From: Bacteroidales bacterium
Lineage (GTDB): Bacteria > Bacteroidota > Bacteroidia > Bacteroidales > Bacteroidaceae
Length of the DNA stretch: 12,942 nt
NCBI GenBank assembly: GCA_004555245.1
Contig: SFIS01000070.1
Location: 1 to 12,942, forward strand
Reading direction: 5' to 3'
The position numbers and the translations under genes are program-made. Positions 1 through 7,631 of this stretch are shown piece by piece; position 1 is the stretch's first letter, and each line of letters begins with the position of its first letter. Below the pieces are notes generated by a model. It was not told where the DNA came from. It ran no database searches and saw only the letters and a program-made list of their open reading frames with translations.

Positions 1-45
1 CTGAAAAATCGAATTGTAGTACACAGAAGTCTCGCGGAAAAGTTG

Positions 46-53
46 TACCTTTG
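46..53 (+). promoter_or_regulatory. Bacteroidota-type -7 box before the IS1634-like transposase remnant
   Basis: The octamer TACCTTTG matches the Bacteroidota sigma -7 consensus TAnnTTTG and lies 8 bases before the ATG at 62. I see no convincing TTTG -33 element at the usual distance; the nearest TTG (14-16) is too far away. If used, it would have driven the now-broken transposase. Confidence 0.4.
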
Positions 54-61
54 CCTCCGAT

Positions 62-630
62 ATGCACTTCATGTCTCAGCCAAGATACAACCCGAGGACG
101 CAGCGTGATGACTGGTACTACCGCATCAAGGAGTCTTTCCGTGACCTGACAGGCCGCGTGCGCAGTCGTGTCATGCTGACCGTTGGCTTCATAGATGAGC
201 CGCACCGTCCGGAGGACATCCGCGACATCGCCAAGTGCCTCACGTATATTCACGAGCACTAAGGAGAAAAGGGTCTGTTCGGCAATCCCCTGTCACGCTA
301 CAACGGTTTCGTACAGCGAAAGACGCAGGAGTTCTGGCAGGAGATGGTCAACAACGGCTGCATAGACGCAGTGAAGACCACGATGGCACATCTCATCACC
401 CGCACCATCTACTCGCCCTCGGAACTGAAGTCCATGCGCATCATGGACGAGAACTCGGCGGTATGCGAGCTCGTCAGCGGCAATCAGGAATGGCGTCCCG
501 GATTCCAGTCCATATACAAGGTGGCTCCGTCACTCTATGAACTGAAGGACAAACTTGAAAGCCACCTCTGCCGGAAGACGGACGACCTGTTCAACATAAC
601 GAACAGGATAGCGATCTTCGCCCTGACGGT
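62..630 (+). pseudogene. IS1634-like (IS4-superfamily) transposase, broken and truncated
   Basis: The frame opens at ATG 62 (or ATG 71) and runs to a TAA at 260-262. The same frame continues without a shift from 263 to about 630, so a single nonsense codon splits what was one protein. The N-terminal part (WYYRIKESFRDLTGRVRS, then PEDIRDIAKCLTYI) and the later part (ENSAVCELVSG, YELKDKLESHL, KTDDLFNITNRIAIF) match my memory of DDE transposases of the IS1634 type from Bacteroidota. Between VKTTM and AHLITRT, around 370-390, the family normally has a further stretch of several dozen residues, so an internal deletion is likely. The similarity ends at IFALT, just before the expected catalytic core, where antisense IS1182-type sequence begins. 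No active protein can be made. The exact IS family is from memory and unconfirmed. Confidence 0.78.
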
Positions 631-1027
631 TTGCAGTATGGATGGATTTCAAAATCCTCAAGTATATCCCGGTTCGCCCTGTTCAGATAAATCCTGTCCG
701 CAAGGGTGGTGGCCGGAAGGCAGCCGAAGCGTTCTTCGAAAAGTTGGATCTGTAGCAAGAGTTCCGGCTCCCGTTGCAGGCATCCCGGCTGTGGCGGTCT
801 GTAAACGCATAGCCCTCGATAATCATTGCACCGAGAATCATGCGTGCCGGCTTGTTCCCCGCACCTTTCTTCTGATTATCCAGCCTTGAGTTGTATTCCT
901 TCTCAAGCTCAGTCCATGGAAGAAGGTCGCCGAGAGCCACCCTTCGGTTTGTCTTGTCCAACTCATCAAGAGACGGGCGGAGCAAACCGAGGTCAAGTTG
1001 TTTGTATTTAGGAGCGTAAAACTTCAT
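618..1027 (-). pseudogene. IS1182/IS5-type transposase, internally deleted and frameshifted
   Basis: From ATG 1027 on the minus strand the first 70 residues read like the N-terminus of an IS1182-type transposase (MKFYAPKYKQL, SLDELDKTNRRVALGDLLPW, KKGAGNKPARMILGAMII). After GAMIIE, near 815, the annotated frame turns to nonsense and ends at 683. In a shifted minus frame from 818 to 618, a different part of the same kind of protein appears: LFEERFGCLPATTLADRIYL, then NRANRDILEDFEIH and KPSGR. This corresponds to the later catalytic-core region of the family. The element has therefore lost its middle and its reading frame, and it is cut at its C-terminal side where it meets the IS1634-like remnant at about 618-640. 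It is non-functional. The family assignment rests on remembered motif patterns. Confidence 0.75.
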
Positions 1028-1048
1028 CTTGCTATGGATTTACCTATA

Positions 1049-1056
1049 CAAAGTTA
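1049..1056 (-). promoter_or_regulatory. -7 box for the IS1182-type transposase remnant
   Basis: On the minus strand this reads TAACTTTG, a match to the Bacteroidota TAnnTTTG -7 element, 21 bases ahead of the ATG at 1027. A TTTG (minus strand, 1073-1076) lies 16 bases further upstream. That is slightly closer than the usual -33 spacing of about 19, so the -33 call is weaker than the -7. Confidence 0.5.
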
Positions 1057-1124
1057 CGCATTTTTTGTTAATCAAACGAAGAAATAAAGTTGTAAAACTT
1101 AAATATCGGAGAGTTGTAAATTTT

Positions 1125-1316
1125 TCAGCAAACACTACTTGTCGCCATTTCTTCCGCCCCTTTGTATGCGGCTTTCACGGTGATATTTGCACTTTCATTC
1201 TGCCATAACGAATATTTTGCCATCTGTGTATCAAAAACTTTGCAAAAATCGTATGCAATACAGAAAATTTCCGTAACTTTGTCCTCGGTAATCATAGCGA
1301 AATTCTTTAGCTTCAT
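1125..1316 (-). pseudogene. N-terminal stub of an IS982-family transposase
   Basis: The minus-strand reading from ATG 1316 begins MKLKNFAMITEDKVTEIF followed by DFCKVFDTQMAKYSL. This matches my memory of the N-terminus of IS982-type transposases in Bacteroidota (pattern VTEIFCI.DDFCK). After that the frame becomes unrelated and stops at 1125. A shifted frame nearby reads KYHRESR, which fits the residues expected next in the family, so a small indel followed by truncation is likely. The DDE catalytic core is absent, and the remnant cannot transpose. It is the third IS type in 1.3 kb and lies directly upstream of sbcD, pointing away from it. Confidence 0.65.
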
Positions 1317-1331
1317 TGTTCTTATCTACTA

Positions 1332-1339
1332 CAAAGTTA
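1332..1339 (-). promoter_or_regulatory. -7 box for the IS982 transposase remnant
   Basis: The minus strand reads TAACTTTG, 15 bases before the ATG at 1316, with good agreement to TAnnTTTG. No TTTG is seen at -33. An identical minus-strand octamer sits 50 bases further upstream at 1382-1389. Confidence 0.4.
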
Positions 1340-1397
1340 TTCACTTCGTTCAAGGAAATTCCTAAATAATTCGCTAATTTCCAAAGTTACGACGAGT

Positions 1398-1405
1398 TAT
1401 ATTTC
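1398..1405 (+). promoter_or_regulatory. Possible -7 box for the sbcDC operon
   Basis: TATATTTC differs from the TAnnTTTG consensus at one base and lies 18 bases before the sbcD ATG at 1424. It is the best candidate on the + strand in the 107 bases between the IS982 remnant and sbcD. No clear -33 element accompanies it, so this is a weak call. The operon could also be read from a promoter disturbed by the IS insertions. Confidence 0.25.
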
Positions 1406-1423
1406 ATCGAATTCACTTTATTT

Positions 1424-2587
1424 ATGAAGATACTGCATACAAGTGACTGGCACTTAGGTCACACACTTTATAACTACGACCGTACGGAGGAGCAAAAGGC
1501 AATGCTGCATCAGATGGTGGATATCGTCAGGGAGCAGAAACCGGATGTATTCTTGCTCTGCGGCGACGTTTACCATACACCTCAGCCATCAGCAGCCGTA
1601 CAAACGATGTTCACTAACGCATTGGTGGAAATCCGTGATGCCAATCCTGATATGACGATTGTTATCACAGCAGGTAATCATGACAGTGGTACGAGGCATG
1701 ATATTTTCCGTACACCGTGGAAGGCTCTAAAGGTTTTCACTATTGGTTGTGTAGATGCCAACCAGAAGGAAGACATGATTATAGAAGTACCGGGAAAGGG
1801 ATATGTAATTGCCGTTCCGTACGTAAACGAGAGAAATATGCCGAAAGGTTTGTTTCAGGACTTGCTTGATATTGCCAACGAAAAGAATTCCGATAATCTT
1901 CCTGTTGTGATGACGGCTCACACTACAGTCAGAGGTTGTGACTTTGCCGGTCATGAGAACGGGTCGGAATATTCAGTAGGTGGCATTGATTCATACGACC
2001 TTGATGAGATGGGTGTCGGGTATGATTATCTGGCACTTGGCCACATACATCATGGACAGTTTATCCACTCGGGCAGGCACAACGTAAGATATTGCGGAAC
2101 ACCGATTCCTGTTTCATTCGATGAGAACTACAAGCATTCTGTGTCTATTGTCGAGATTGCAGAGCATGGCGACAGACCTGCAGTTGAGGAGATTGAGATA
2201 AAGCCACATCGTCCGTTAGTTACACTTCCGACAGAAGGTGTCGCTACGTGGGAAGACGCCAAGAATCTGCTTAAAATCTACCCTAACGACATCGAAGCAT
2301 ACATCCGGCTCAATGTAGAGGTTGAGGATTTTCTTCCTGTAGAGGCTAATGCAGAGGCTCTCGTGATATGCAAAGACAAGAAATGCAGGTTCTGCGTGAT
2401 AAACACGCAAAGACCGAAAAAGGACAGAAGAGAGGCAAAGGTAATGTCCGTACAGGAGTTCAAGACTGAGGAACCTATCGGGATAGCCGAACGTTATGCC
2501 GAAGACATAGGTATAGAGTTCGACAGCGACCTGAAGGAACTGTTTAACGAGACGCTTGCAGCTCTGAAAGACGAAGAAAGAATGTAG
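1424..2587 (+). CDS. sbcD: SbcD/Mre11-type exonuclease subunit
   Basis: This is the nuclease subunit of the SbcCD complex. The complex processes DNA ends, opens hairpins and cleaves cruciform or protein-blocked ends in a Mn2+-dependent reaction. The 387-residue product has close to the usual family length and the full calcineurin-like phosphoesterase signature: D8 and H10 in HTSDWHLGH, G47-D48 in CGDVYHT, G84-NHD in AGNHDSG, H166 in TAHTT, and G206-H207-I208-H209 in LALGHIHHG, followed by YCGTPIP (223-228). H51 after the GD motif is the residue seen in archaeal and eukaryotic Mre11; E. coli SbcD has Asp there. The C-terminal third (about 250-387) corresponds to the capping and SbcC-contact region. 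The ATG at 1424 is chosen because MKILHTSDWH is the canonical N-terminus. sbcC starts 22 bases after the stop, so the two are almost certainly co-transcribed. The protein is intact, and its cytoplasmic location is inferred. Confidence 0.97.
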   Translation: MKILHTSDWHLGHTLYNYDRTEEQKAMLHQMVDIVREQKPDVFLLCGDVYHTPQPSAAVQTMFTNALVEIRDANPDMTIVITAGNHDSGTRHDIFRTPWKALKVFTIGCVDANQKEDMIIEVPGKGYVIAVPYVNERNMPKGLFQDLLDIANEKNSDNLPVVMTAHTTVRGCDFAGHENGSEYSVGGIDSYDLDEMGVGYDYLALGHIHHGQFIHSGRHNVRYCGTPIPVSFDENYKHSVSIVEIAEHGDRPAVEEIEIKPHRPLVTLPTEGVATWEDAKNLLKIYPNDIEAYIRLNVEVEDFLPVEANAEALVICKDKKCRFCVINTQRPKKDRREAKVMSVQEFKTEEPIGIAERYAEDIGIEFDSDLKELFNETLAALKDEERM

Positions 2588-2609
2588 AATCCGGAACACT
2601 TGTTGTTTT

Positions 2610-5600
2610 ATGAAATTCCAAAAGCTCACCATACACAATATCGCATCCATTGAGGATGCTGTCATCGACTTCGAGGCACAGCCATTGGCCGACAGTGAAG
2701 TTTTCCTGATTACCGGAAAGACCGGTGCGGGCAAGTCAACCATCCTTGATGCCATCTGTCTGGCTCTCTATGCCAATACTCCACGACTGGAATCCACAAA
2801 AATGCAGGGAAAAACAATGGATGCTGATGATATTGCAATAAAAGACCCGCGTCAGCTGATGCGTCGCAATACCATAGAGGCATTCGTTTCGCTCACATTC
2901 ATCGGCAGCAATGGCGTGAACTATGAAGCCACATGGGCTGTTTCCCGTGCCTACAAGAAGGTCAGTGGCTCCATAAAGGGAAAAACGTGGAAACTGAAGA
3001 ACCTTGACACAGATGAAAGCCTGACTAAAGACGCTGACATAAAGGAAGAAATGCGAGCTGCCGTAGGTTTGGATTTCAATCAGTTCTGTCGTACTACCAT
3101 GCTTGCACAAGGCGAGTTTACGCGCTTCCTGGACAGTAGAGATGATGAGAAGGCAGAGATTTTGGAAAAGATTACGGGTGTGGACATCTACTCGAAGATT
3201 GGTGCAAAGGTTTATGAATTGACCGACAAAAAGAAAAAGGAATGGGAGGATGCCAAACGCATAGTTGAAGGGACCCGAACTCTAACAGAAACAGAGATTG
3301 CCGAGAAGCAGGATGCATTGTCTGCTCTTGACAACCAATATAAAGAAATAAAGGCAGGAAATGACAAAGATGTAGCAAAACGCGACTGGCTGTCCAAAGA
3401 CAACGAACTGAACAAAGCCAAGAACGATGCAGATGATGCATTACGTTTAGCCAACGAAGCCGTTGAAAGTGAAGCGTTCAGGCAGAAGGAACAAACTGTA
3501 AGGGATTGGAATGCGACTATTGATGCACGTCTGTGGATGAAGGAGGTGAAGAAAGCTGCAACCACTCAAGCAGAGCAGAAGAAGATTCTTGAAAAGTTGG
3601 CAAATACTTACTCCAGATTGTCAGGCGGACAACAACAAGCAGAGAATGATGTTGTCAAGATCGAGACAGAAATACAAGAGATTGATACATTTATCTCTAC
3701 TGAAGCAGATAAAGCTGACGTGTATGTGAATGCCCAAACAATAGTTGGCTATCTGAATGCCATTGATGATGGATGTGTGGCAATCAAGAAGAGCCGGACG
3801 GCTATTGATACGGAGAACAAGAAACTGACAGACGAACTCACTCCTGTGTCAGAGAAAGCTAAGGAGGATGCCAAGAACGCAAAGTGTGCTTTTGAGAGAG
3901 AAGAATCCGAGGTAAAGGCAAAGGAAGAAACTGTTGCAGCTCTCGACCTGCCTGAATTGCGTGAAAAACGTGATAGAGCCAAGGATTTATTGGGAAAGAT
4001 TACTGCTGCAAAAGACCGTATCGAGACGCTTACATCTGTCAAGTCTCAATATGAAGAGAAGCGTAAGAATCTTGCAGAACGCAAGGTTGCACTAGACAAA
4101 AAGAAAAGACAGTCTGCTGATATGGATGCGCCTATCCATGATGCCAAGATCAAGATGGACGTTCGCAAGGAAGATCTGGACAAGCAGAGTGATACCGTGA
4201 ACAGGTTTGCCTCAACCTTGAGGACAAAGCTGAAAGTAGGTGACATCTGTCCTGTATGTCGCCAGGAAATCAGGTTGGCACTGCCTCAAGAAAAGGATCT
4301 GGCCGCTCTCGTTGGCGGATTGAAGAGAGCATACGAAGAAGCAGAAAAGGAGCATAAGAATTTTGTTGACGCGAAGGTTAGACTTGAAGCAGAAATCAAA
4401 TCAGAATCGATGTCATACGAGCGGGACCTTAGAGCATTCAATGAAGACAAGACTGTTGCCAATGCAACGCAGAAAACACTGGAAGCTTGCAAGGCTTGCG
4501 GTATAGAAAAGCCGGATGACATCACCCTGTCTGCCCTTGCCTCACTTGAAGCATCGGCAAACAAATCATTTGACGAGCTGAAAGCAAAAGTCAGGGATGG
4601 CGAGGCACAGGAAACTGAGGTTAAGAACTTACGTAAAGCGCTTGAATCAAAACGCAAGAATGTGGAGACCTCAGCCGCTAAAGCTCGTGAAGCAGAGAAG
4701 GCTATTATCGAGTGTAGGGGTCGGATCTCTACCGCCGAAGCACTTGTAGAAACCAAGAAAGCAGAGGTTGATAACGCTATAAAGAAAGCCTCTGAGTTAA
4801 TCGTCGGCAACTGGCAGGTCAACTGGAAAGAATCTCCAATGGAATTTGCCACTACCCTCACCTCTGCTGCCAAGACATACAATAACAGGATTCAGAGGAA
4901 GCAAACACTTGCCGGCAAATTAGAGACCACAAAAACCAATGTGGAAAACGTCAGGAATGTGCTGACCGCAATCCTTTCGGCCATTCCCTCATGGAAATAT
5001 GTTGAACCTGACAGAGTTGTAAAGGCAGATAATCTGCTTGCAGAAGCCAATGATCTCAACACCTCTGTGGCTACCGTCCTAAGTAAATTGAAGACGGCAG
5101 AGGATAGCCTGAACGTAAACCAAACGTATCTCAATGGTTTCATTGCAGAACACCCGGAACTCAAGATTGAGCGTCTGGAGACATTAAATGCCTATTCCTC
5201 TGATGATATTACGCGTGAGAATGACTCTCTGAAGGCTGCTCGCGAAGCAGTTATAGCAAAGAAGACTCTCTTCGACAATGCAGAAAAACTCATTGCCGTG
5301 CACCAGACAATAAAGCCGGAATTTTCAGAAGGCGACACTCTCGACACACTCAACAAACGAATTGAGGACATTGAGAAACAACTTGCTGAGATTGGCGAGA
5401 ATAAGGGAGCGATCAATCAGGAACTCAAGGCAGACAAGGAAAATCGCGAACGTCTGGGCTCTCTCATCCAAGAGGCAGAAGACAAGAAGGCTGTCTATCA
5501 GAAGTGGTCACGACTGAATCAGCTAATCGGCAACTCGACAGGCAGTACATTCCGAAAGATTGCCCAGAGTTACGTCCTGGCAAGCCTAATCCACTCAGCC

Positions 5601-6002
5601 AACAGTTACATGAAGACGCTGACAGACCGCTACACCCTGAAGGTGACTCCGGGAACATTCGTCATCTCATTGGAAGATGCATACCAGGGATTTGTCAGTC
5701 GCGCAGCCAGCACCATCTCCGGCGGTGAGAGTTTCCTCGTTTCCCTATCGTTGGCATTAGCCTTGAGTGACATCGGACAGCAGCTTCAAGTTGACACCCT
5801 ATTCATCGACGAGGGTTTCGGCACACTCAGCGGCGAGCCCCTTCAGAAAGCAATAGAAACACTTCGCTCACTACATTCAAAGGCAGGTCGCCATGTAGGT
5901 ATCATCAGCCATGTTGAGGAACTGCAAGAACGCATCCCCGTCCAGATACAAGTTAATCAGGAGGGTAATAATTCAAGCAGCAAAGTGAAAATAGTGCCTT
6001 AA
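2610..6002 (+). CDS. sbcC: SbcC/Rad50-type SMC-like ATPase subunit
   Basis: This is the ATPase partner of SbcD. It binds DNA, dimerises through ATP and gates access to the nuclease. The 1130-residue protein has the full Rad50 architecture: Walker A GKTGAGKST at 36-44, Q-loop around Q167 (MLAQGEF), and long coiled coils rich in Lys/Glu/Ala at about 185-540 and 560-960. A zinc hook CPVC at 547-550 sits at the apex. The ABC signature SGGES is at 1037-1041, Walker B ends at D1067-E1068 (LFIDEGFG), and the switch His is H1101 (IISHVEE). The length is typical of Bacteroidota SbcC. It follows sbcD by 22 bases without a visible terminator. A LSGGQQQ string at 337-343 lies inside the coiled coil and is not the ATPase signature. 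There are no frameshifts, and every catalytic motif is in order, so the gene looks functional. Confidence 0.97.
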   Translation: MKFQKLTIHNIASIEDAVIDFEAQPLADSEVFLITGKTGAGKSTILDAICLALYANTPRLESTKMQGKTMDADDIAIKDPRQLMRRNTIEAFVSLTFIGSNGVNYEATWAVSRAYKKVSGSIKGKTWKLKNLDTDESLTKDADIKEEMRAAVGLDFNQFCRTTMLAQGEFTRFLDSRDDEKAEILEKITGVDIYSKIGAKVYELTDKKKKEWEDAKRIVEGTRTLTETEIAEKQDALSALDNQYKEIKAGNDKDVAKRDWLSKDNELNKAKNDADDALRLANEAVESEAFRQKEQTVRDWNATIDARLWMKEVKKAATTQAEQKKILEKLANTYSRLSGGQQQAENDVVKIETEIQEIDTFISTEADKADVYVNAQTIVGYLNAIDDGCVAIKKSRTAIDTENKKLTDELTPVSEKAKEDAKNAKCAFEREESEVKAKEETVAALDLPELREKRDRAKDLLGKITAAKDRIETLTSVKSQYEEKRKNLAERKVALDKKKRQSADMDAPIHDAKIKMDVRKEDLDKQSDTVNRFASTLRTKLKVGDICPVCRQEIRLALPQEKDLAALVGGLKRAYEEAEKEHKNFVDAKVRLEAEIKSESMSYERDLRAFNEDKTVANATQKTLEACKACGIEKPDDITLSALASLEASANKSFDELKAKVRDGEAQETEVKNLRKALESKRKNVETSAAKAREAEKAIIECRGRISTAEALVETKKAEVDNAIKKASELIVGNWQVNWKESPMEFATTLTSAAKTYNNRIQRKQTLAGKLETTKTNVENVRNVLTAILSAIPSWKYVEPDRVVKADNLLAEANDLNTSVATVLSKLKTAEDSLNVNQTYLNGFIAEHPELKIERLETLNAYSSDDITRENDSLKAAREAVIAKKTLFDNAEKLIAVHQTIKPEFSEGDTLDTLNKRIEDIEKQLAEIGENKGAINQELKADKENRERLGSLIQEAEDKKAVYQKWSRLNQLIGNSTGSTFRKIAQSYVLASLIHSANSYMKTLTDRYTLKVTPGTFVISLEDAYQGFVSRAASTISGGESFLVSLSLALALSDIGQQLQVDTLFIDEGFGTLSGEPLQKAIETLRSLHSKAGRHVGIISHVEELQERIPVQIQVNQEGNNSSSKVKIVP

Positions 6003-6091
6003 GCACAAGGACAATTGACCTGTTGGCGGAACCGGAAACCGTCTAAACAATTGATTGGTATTATGCTTAGAAGGTTGTGCATCCAAGTAAA

Positions 6092-6099
6092 TAACTTTT
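6092..6099 (+). promoter_or_regulatory. Weak -7-like element before the 480-residue helical protein
   Basis: TAACTTTT departs from TAnnTTTG at the last base and lies 7 bases before the ATG at 6107, so any transcript would have a very short leader. The 104-base gap after sbcC (6003-6106) also holds two direct copies of ACAATTGA (6011-6018 and 6047-6054) flanking a GC-rich stretch (CGGAACCGGAAACCG at 6027-6041). I see no convincing terminator. Whether the gene has its own promoter or is read through from sbcDC is unresolved. Confidence 0.2.
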
Positions 6100-6106
6100 A
6101 TGACCT

Positions 6107-7549
6107 ATGAACAAGGACAAGAAAGAAGAATTGAAGAAGTTGTTTTCAATCATTGACGAGAAGAAATTTCTGAGGTTTGCCAAGTCGTATGCCTGCAAGA
6201 ACGAGGATTTTGCAGATGCCATCGTCGCATTTTTCCTGCCAGAGGACAAGCCTATTGACTACAAGAAAAGCATCGCCGAATGTTTCGCCCACAAGAAGAA
6301 GGGCAGAGTGGCGTCGTGGAAACTCCACTTTGACTGGGCGGTTATTCGCCGGGAGGCGAGACGTGTGATGAAACAGTTGCAGATGATAGCTGACGGTGGC
6401 GACTATGCTGCCGCCATCGACGGTGCATTGCTTTTCCTTGAGACGTTGTGCAAGTATTTCATGGATGACAATTTCGAATACGACTACAACACATACGAGG
6501 GCAAGGATTTCAGCAACAATGCGGCGTTGTCCATCGTGCGCAAGCTGTTGCTCTCCGAACATTCAGAATTGTCCAACCCAGAGAAGCTTCATATCATAGA
6601 GCGTCTGAAGAATATTGGGAAGAAAGGCGTGATAGACGAGTATCTTGAAGGGAATCTGGGGAGACTGATTGACGACGCGCAGGAGGGTCTGCTGGACGAC
6701 GGGCAGATGCTTGTGGAATTGGACGAGAAGATTGCCGCCGCGAAACACGACCACTGCAAAGCCCGGTTCATCATCAGAAAGGCACAGCTTCTCAATGGCA
6801 TGAACAGACGTGAAGACGCTGAGTTGCTGATAGGGCAGAACATGCACATTGAGGAGATCAGAAAATATTGCCTTGACACGTTGATAGCGGAGGGGAAATA
6901 TGACGAGGCGAACTCGAAATGCGACGCCTTTCTGAAAGAGAAGAACCATCGCACACAGGAGTGGATGGAGTATAAACTTACCATCGCCGGGAAGACAGAC
7001 AACAGACAGCTGATGTGCCATGCGCTGCAATGGCTCTGCGTCAATGCCAATGCTGACAAAGAAACGAGAAAGGGATATTGCACAAGACTAAAGTCTATAT
7101 GCGAAGAGAAGCAATGGCTTCAGATTCGCGAAGCGCTTGTCAGGGATTTGGTGGAGGACACCTATCAAAAGGAACTCGGCTTCTGGCTTTTGAAGCAGGA
7201 GGGATTGTACGAACGCCTCTATGACCACATCTCCGCCCTTCCGCACCGCAGGAATTATTTTGGCAGTATGCAGAGCGGGGAGATGCTGAGATTCTATTCT
7301 CTCTTCTTCGATGTCTTCACCTCCGGGCAGCAGGAATCATTAGAGACGCGCATCTGCGACTATATCCTGAGCGATGCGGCGCTATCGAAAAAGGACAAGG
7401 ATTATATAGGCATACAATACGAAATAGAGCAGTTGGCGAAAGTGCGGCCTGAAAGTCACGCAAAGGCTGTCGCCTTGCGCGACAACCTCATCCGTCTCTA
7501 TCCGCGCAAACCGTTGTTCCTGTCAATTCTGAAAGATGCGGAACTCTAA
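6107..7549 (+). CDS. All-helical repeat protein resembling the C-terminal part of SWIM zinc-finger proteins
   Basis: I cannot assign a function. The 480 residues are almost wholly predicted helix, rich in Lys, Glu, Leu and aromatic residues, with no signal peptide or membrane segment. TPR-like helical pairs are visible, for example around 225-290 (KARFIIRKAQLLNGMNRRED, then IAEGKYDEANSKCDAFLKE). The layout recalls the C-terminal half of bacterial SWIM zinc-finger proteins: an acidic/helical opening, a 'GDYAAAI...LLFLETLC' segment at about 98-114, and a closing LRLYPRKP-like motif near 467-474. The CxC...CxH SWIM finger itself is absent, so it may be a split or reduced version, or simply an unrelated alpha-solenoid. 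The start at ATG 6107 gives MNKDKKEELKK; an upstream ATG at 6099 is out of frame and soon stops. It sits on the same strand as sbcDC, 104 bases downstream. A role as a protein-binding scaffold is possible but speculative. Confidence 0.85.
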   Translation: MNKDKKEELKKLFSIIDEKKFLRFAKSYACKNEDFADAIVAFFLPEDKPIDYKKSIAECFAHKKKGRVASWKLHFDWAVIRREARRVMKQLQMIADGGDYAAAIDGALLFLETLCKYFMDDNFEYDYNTYEGKDFSNNAALSIVRKLLLSEHSELSNPEKLHIIERLKNIGKKGVIDEYLEGNLGRLIDDAQEGLLDDGQMLVELDEKIAAAKHDHCKARFIIRKAQLLNGMNRREDAELLIGQNMHIEEIRKYCLDTLIAEGKYDEANSKCDAFLKEKNHRTQEWMEYKLTIAGKTDNRQLMCHALQWLCVNANADKETRKGYCTRLKSICEEKQWLQIREALVRDLVEDTYQKELGFWLLKQEGLYERLYDHISALPHRRNYFGSMQSGEMLRFYSLFFDVFTSGQQESLETRICDYILSDAALSKKDKDYIGIQYEIEQLAKVRPESHAKAVALRDNLIRLYPRKPLFLSILKDAEL

Positions 7550-7595
7550 TCCGATTTTCTTCAAAAAAAGGGGCGGTATTCTCAGATTTTATTTG

Positions 7596-7603
7596 TATCT
7601 TTG
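7596..7603 (+). promoter_or_regulatory. Bacteroidota -7 box for the downstream gene group
   Basis: TATCTTTG is a full match to TAnnTTTG. It lies in the 82-base AT-rich gap after the stop at 7549 and 28 bases before the ATG at 7632. The -33 region (about 7572-7577) has no clear TTTG. This is the best promoter in the second half of the window and may serve the genes from 7632 onward. Confidence 0.5.
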
Positions 7604-7631
7604 CCCTGTAATATCAGAGTTTTGATTTGCA

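Noticed and set aside
235..540. 101-codon + frame overlapping the IS1634-like remnant
   Set aside because: It is a shifted frame across the transposase, Arg/His-rich and without motifs. The frame at 62-630 carries the transposase similarity.
1..1128. CTGAAAAAT at 1-9 on + and at 1120-1128 on -, possible inverted ends of a composite element
   Set aside because: Only 9 bases of A-rich sequence match, the flanks do not extend the similarity, and the window begins at base 1, so no target duplication can be checked.
1274..1281. TAACTTTG on the + strand, a perfect -7 box upstream of sbcD
   Set aside because: It lies inside the IS982 remnant, where it is simply the antisense of the codons for TKVTE-like residues, and it is 140 bases from sbcD. 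The match is probably fortuitous.
3609..3641. LSGGQQQ string in SbcC that looks like an ABC transporter signature
   Set aside because: It lies within the coiled coil at residues 337-343. The true signature (SGGES, 1037-1041) is in the correct place before Walker B.
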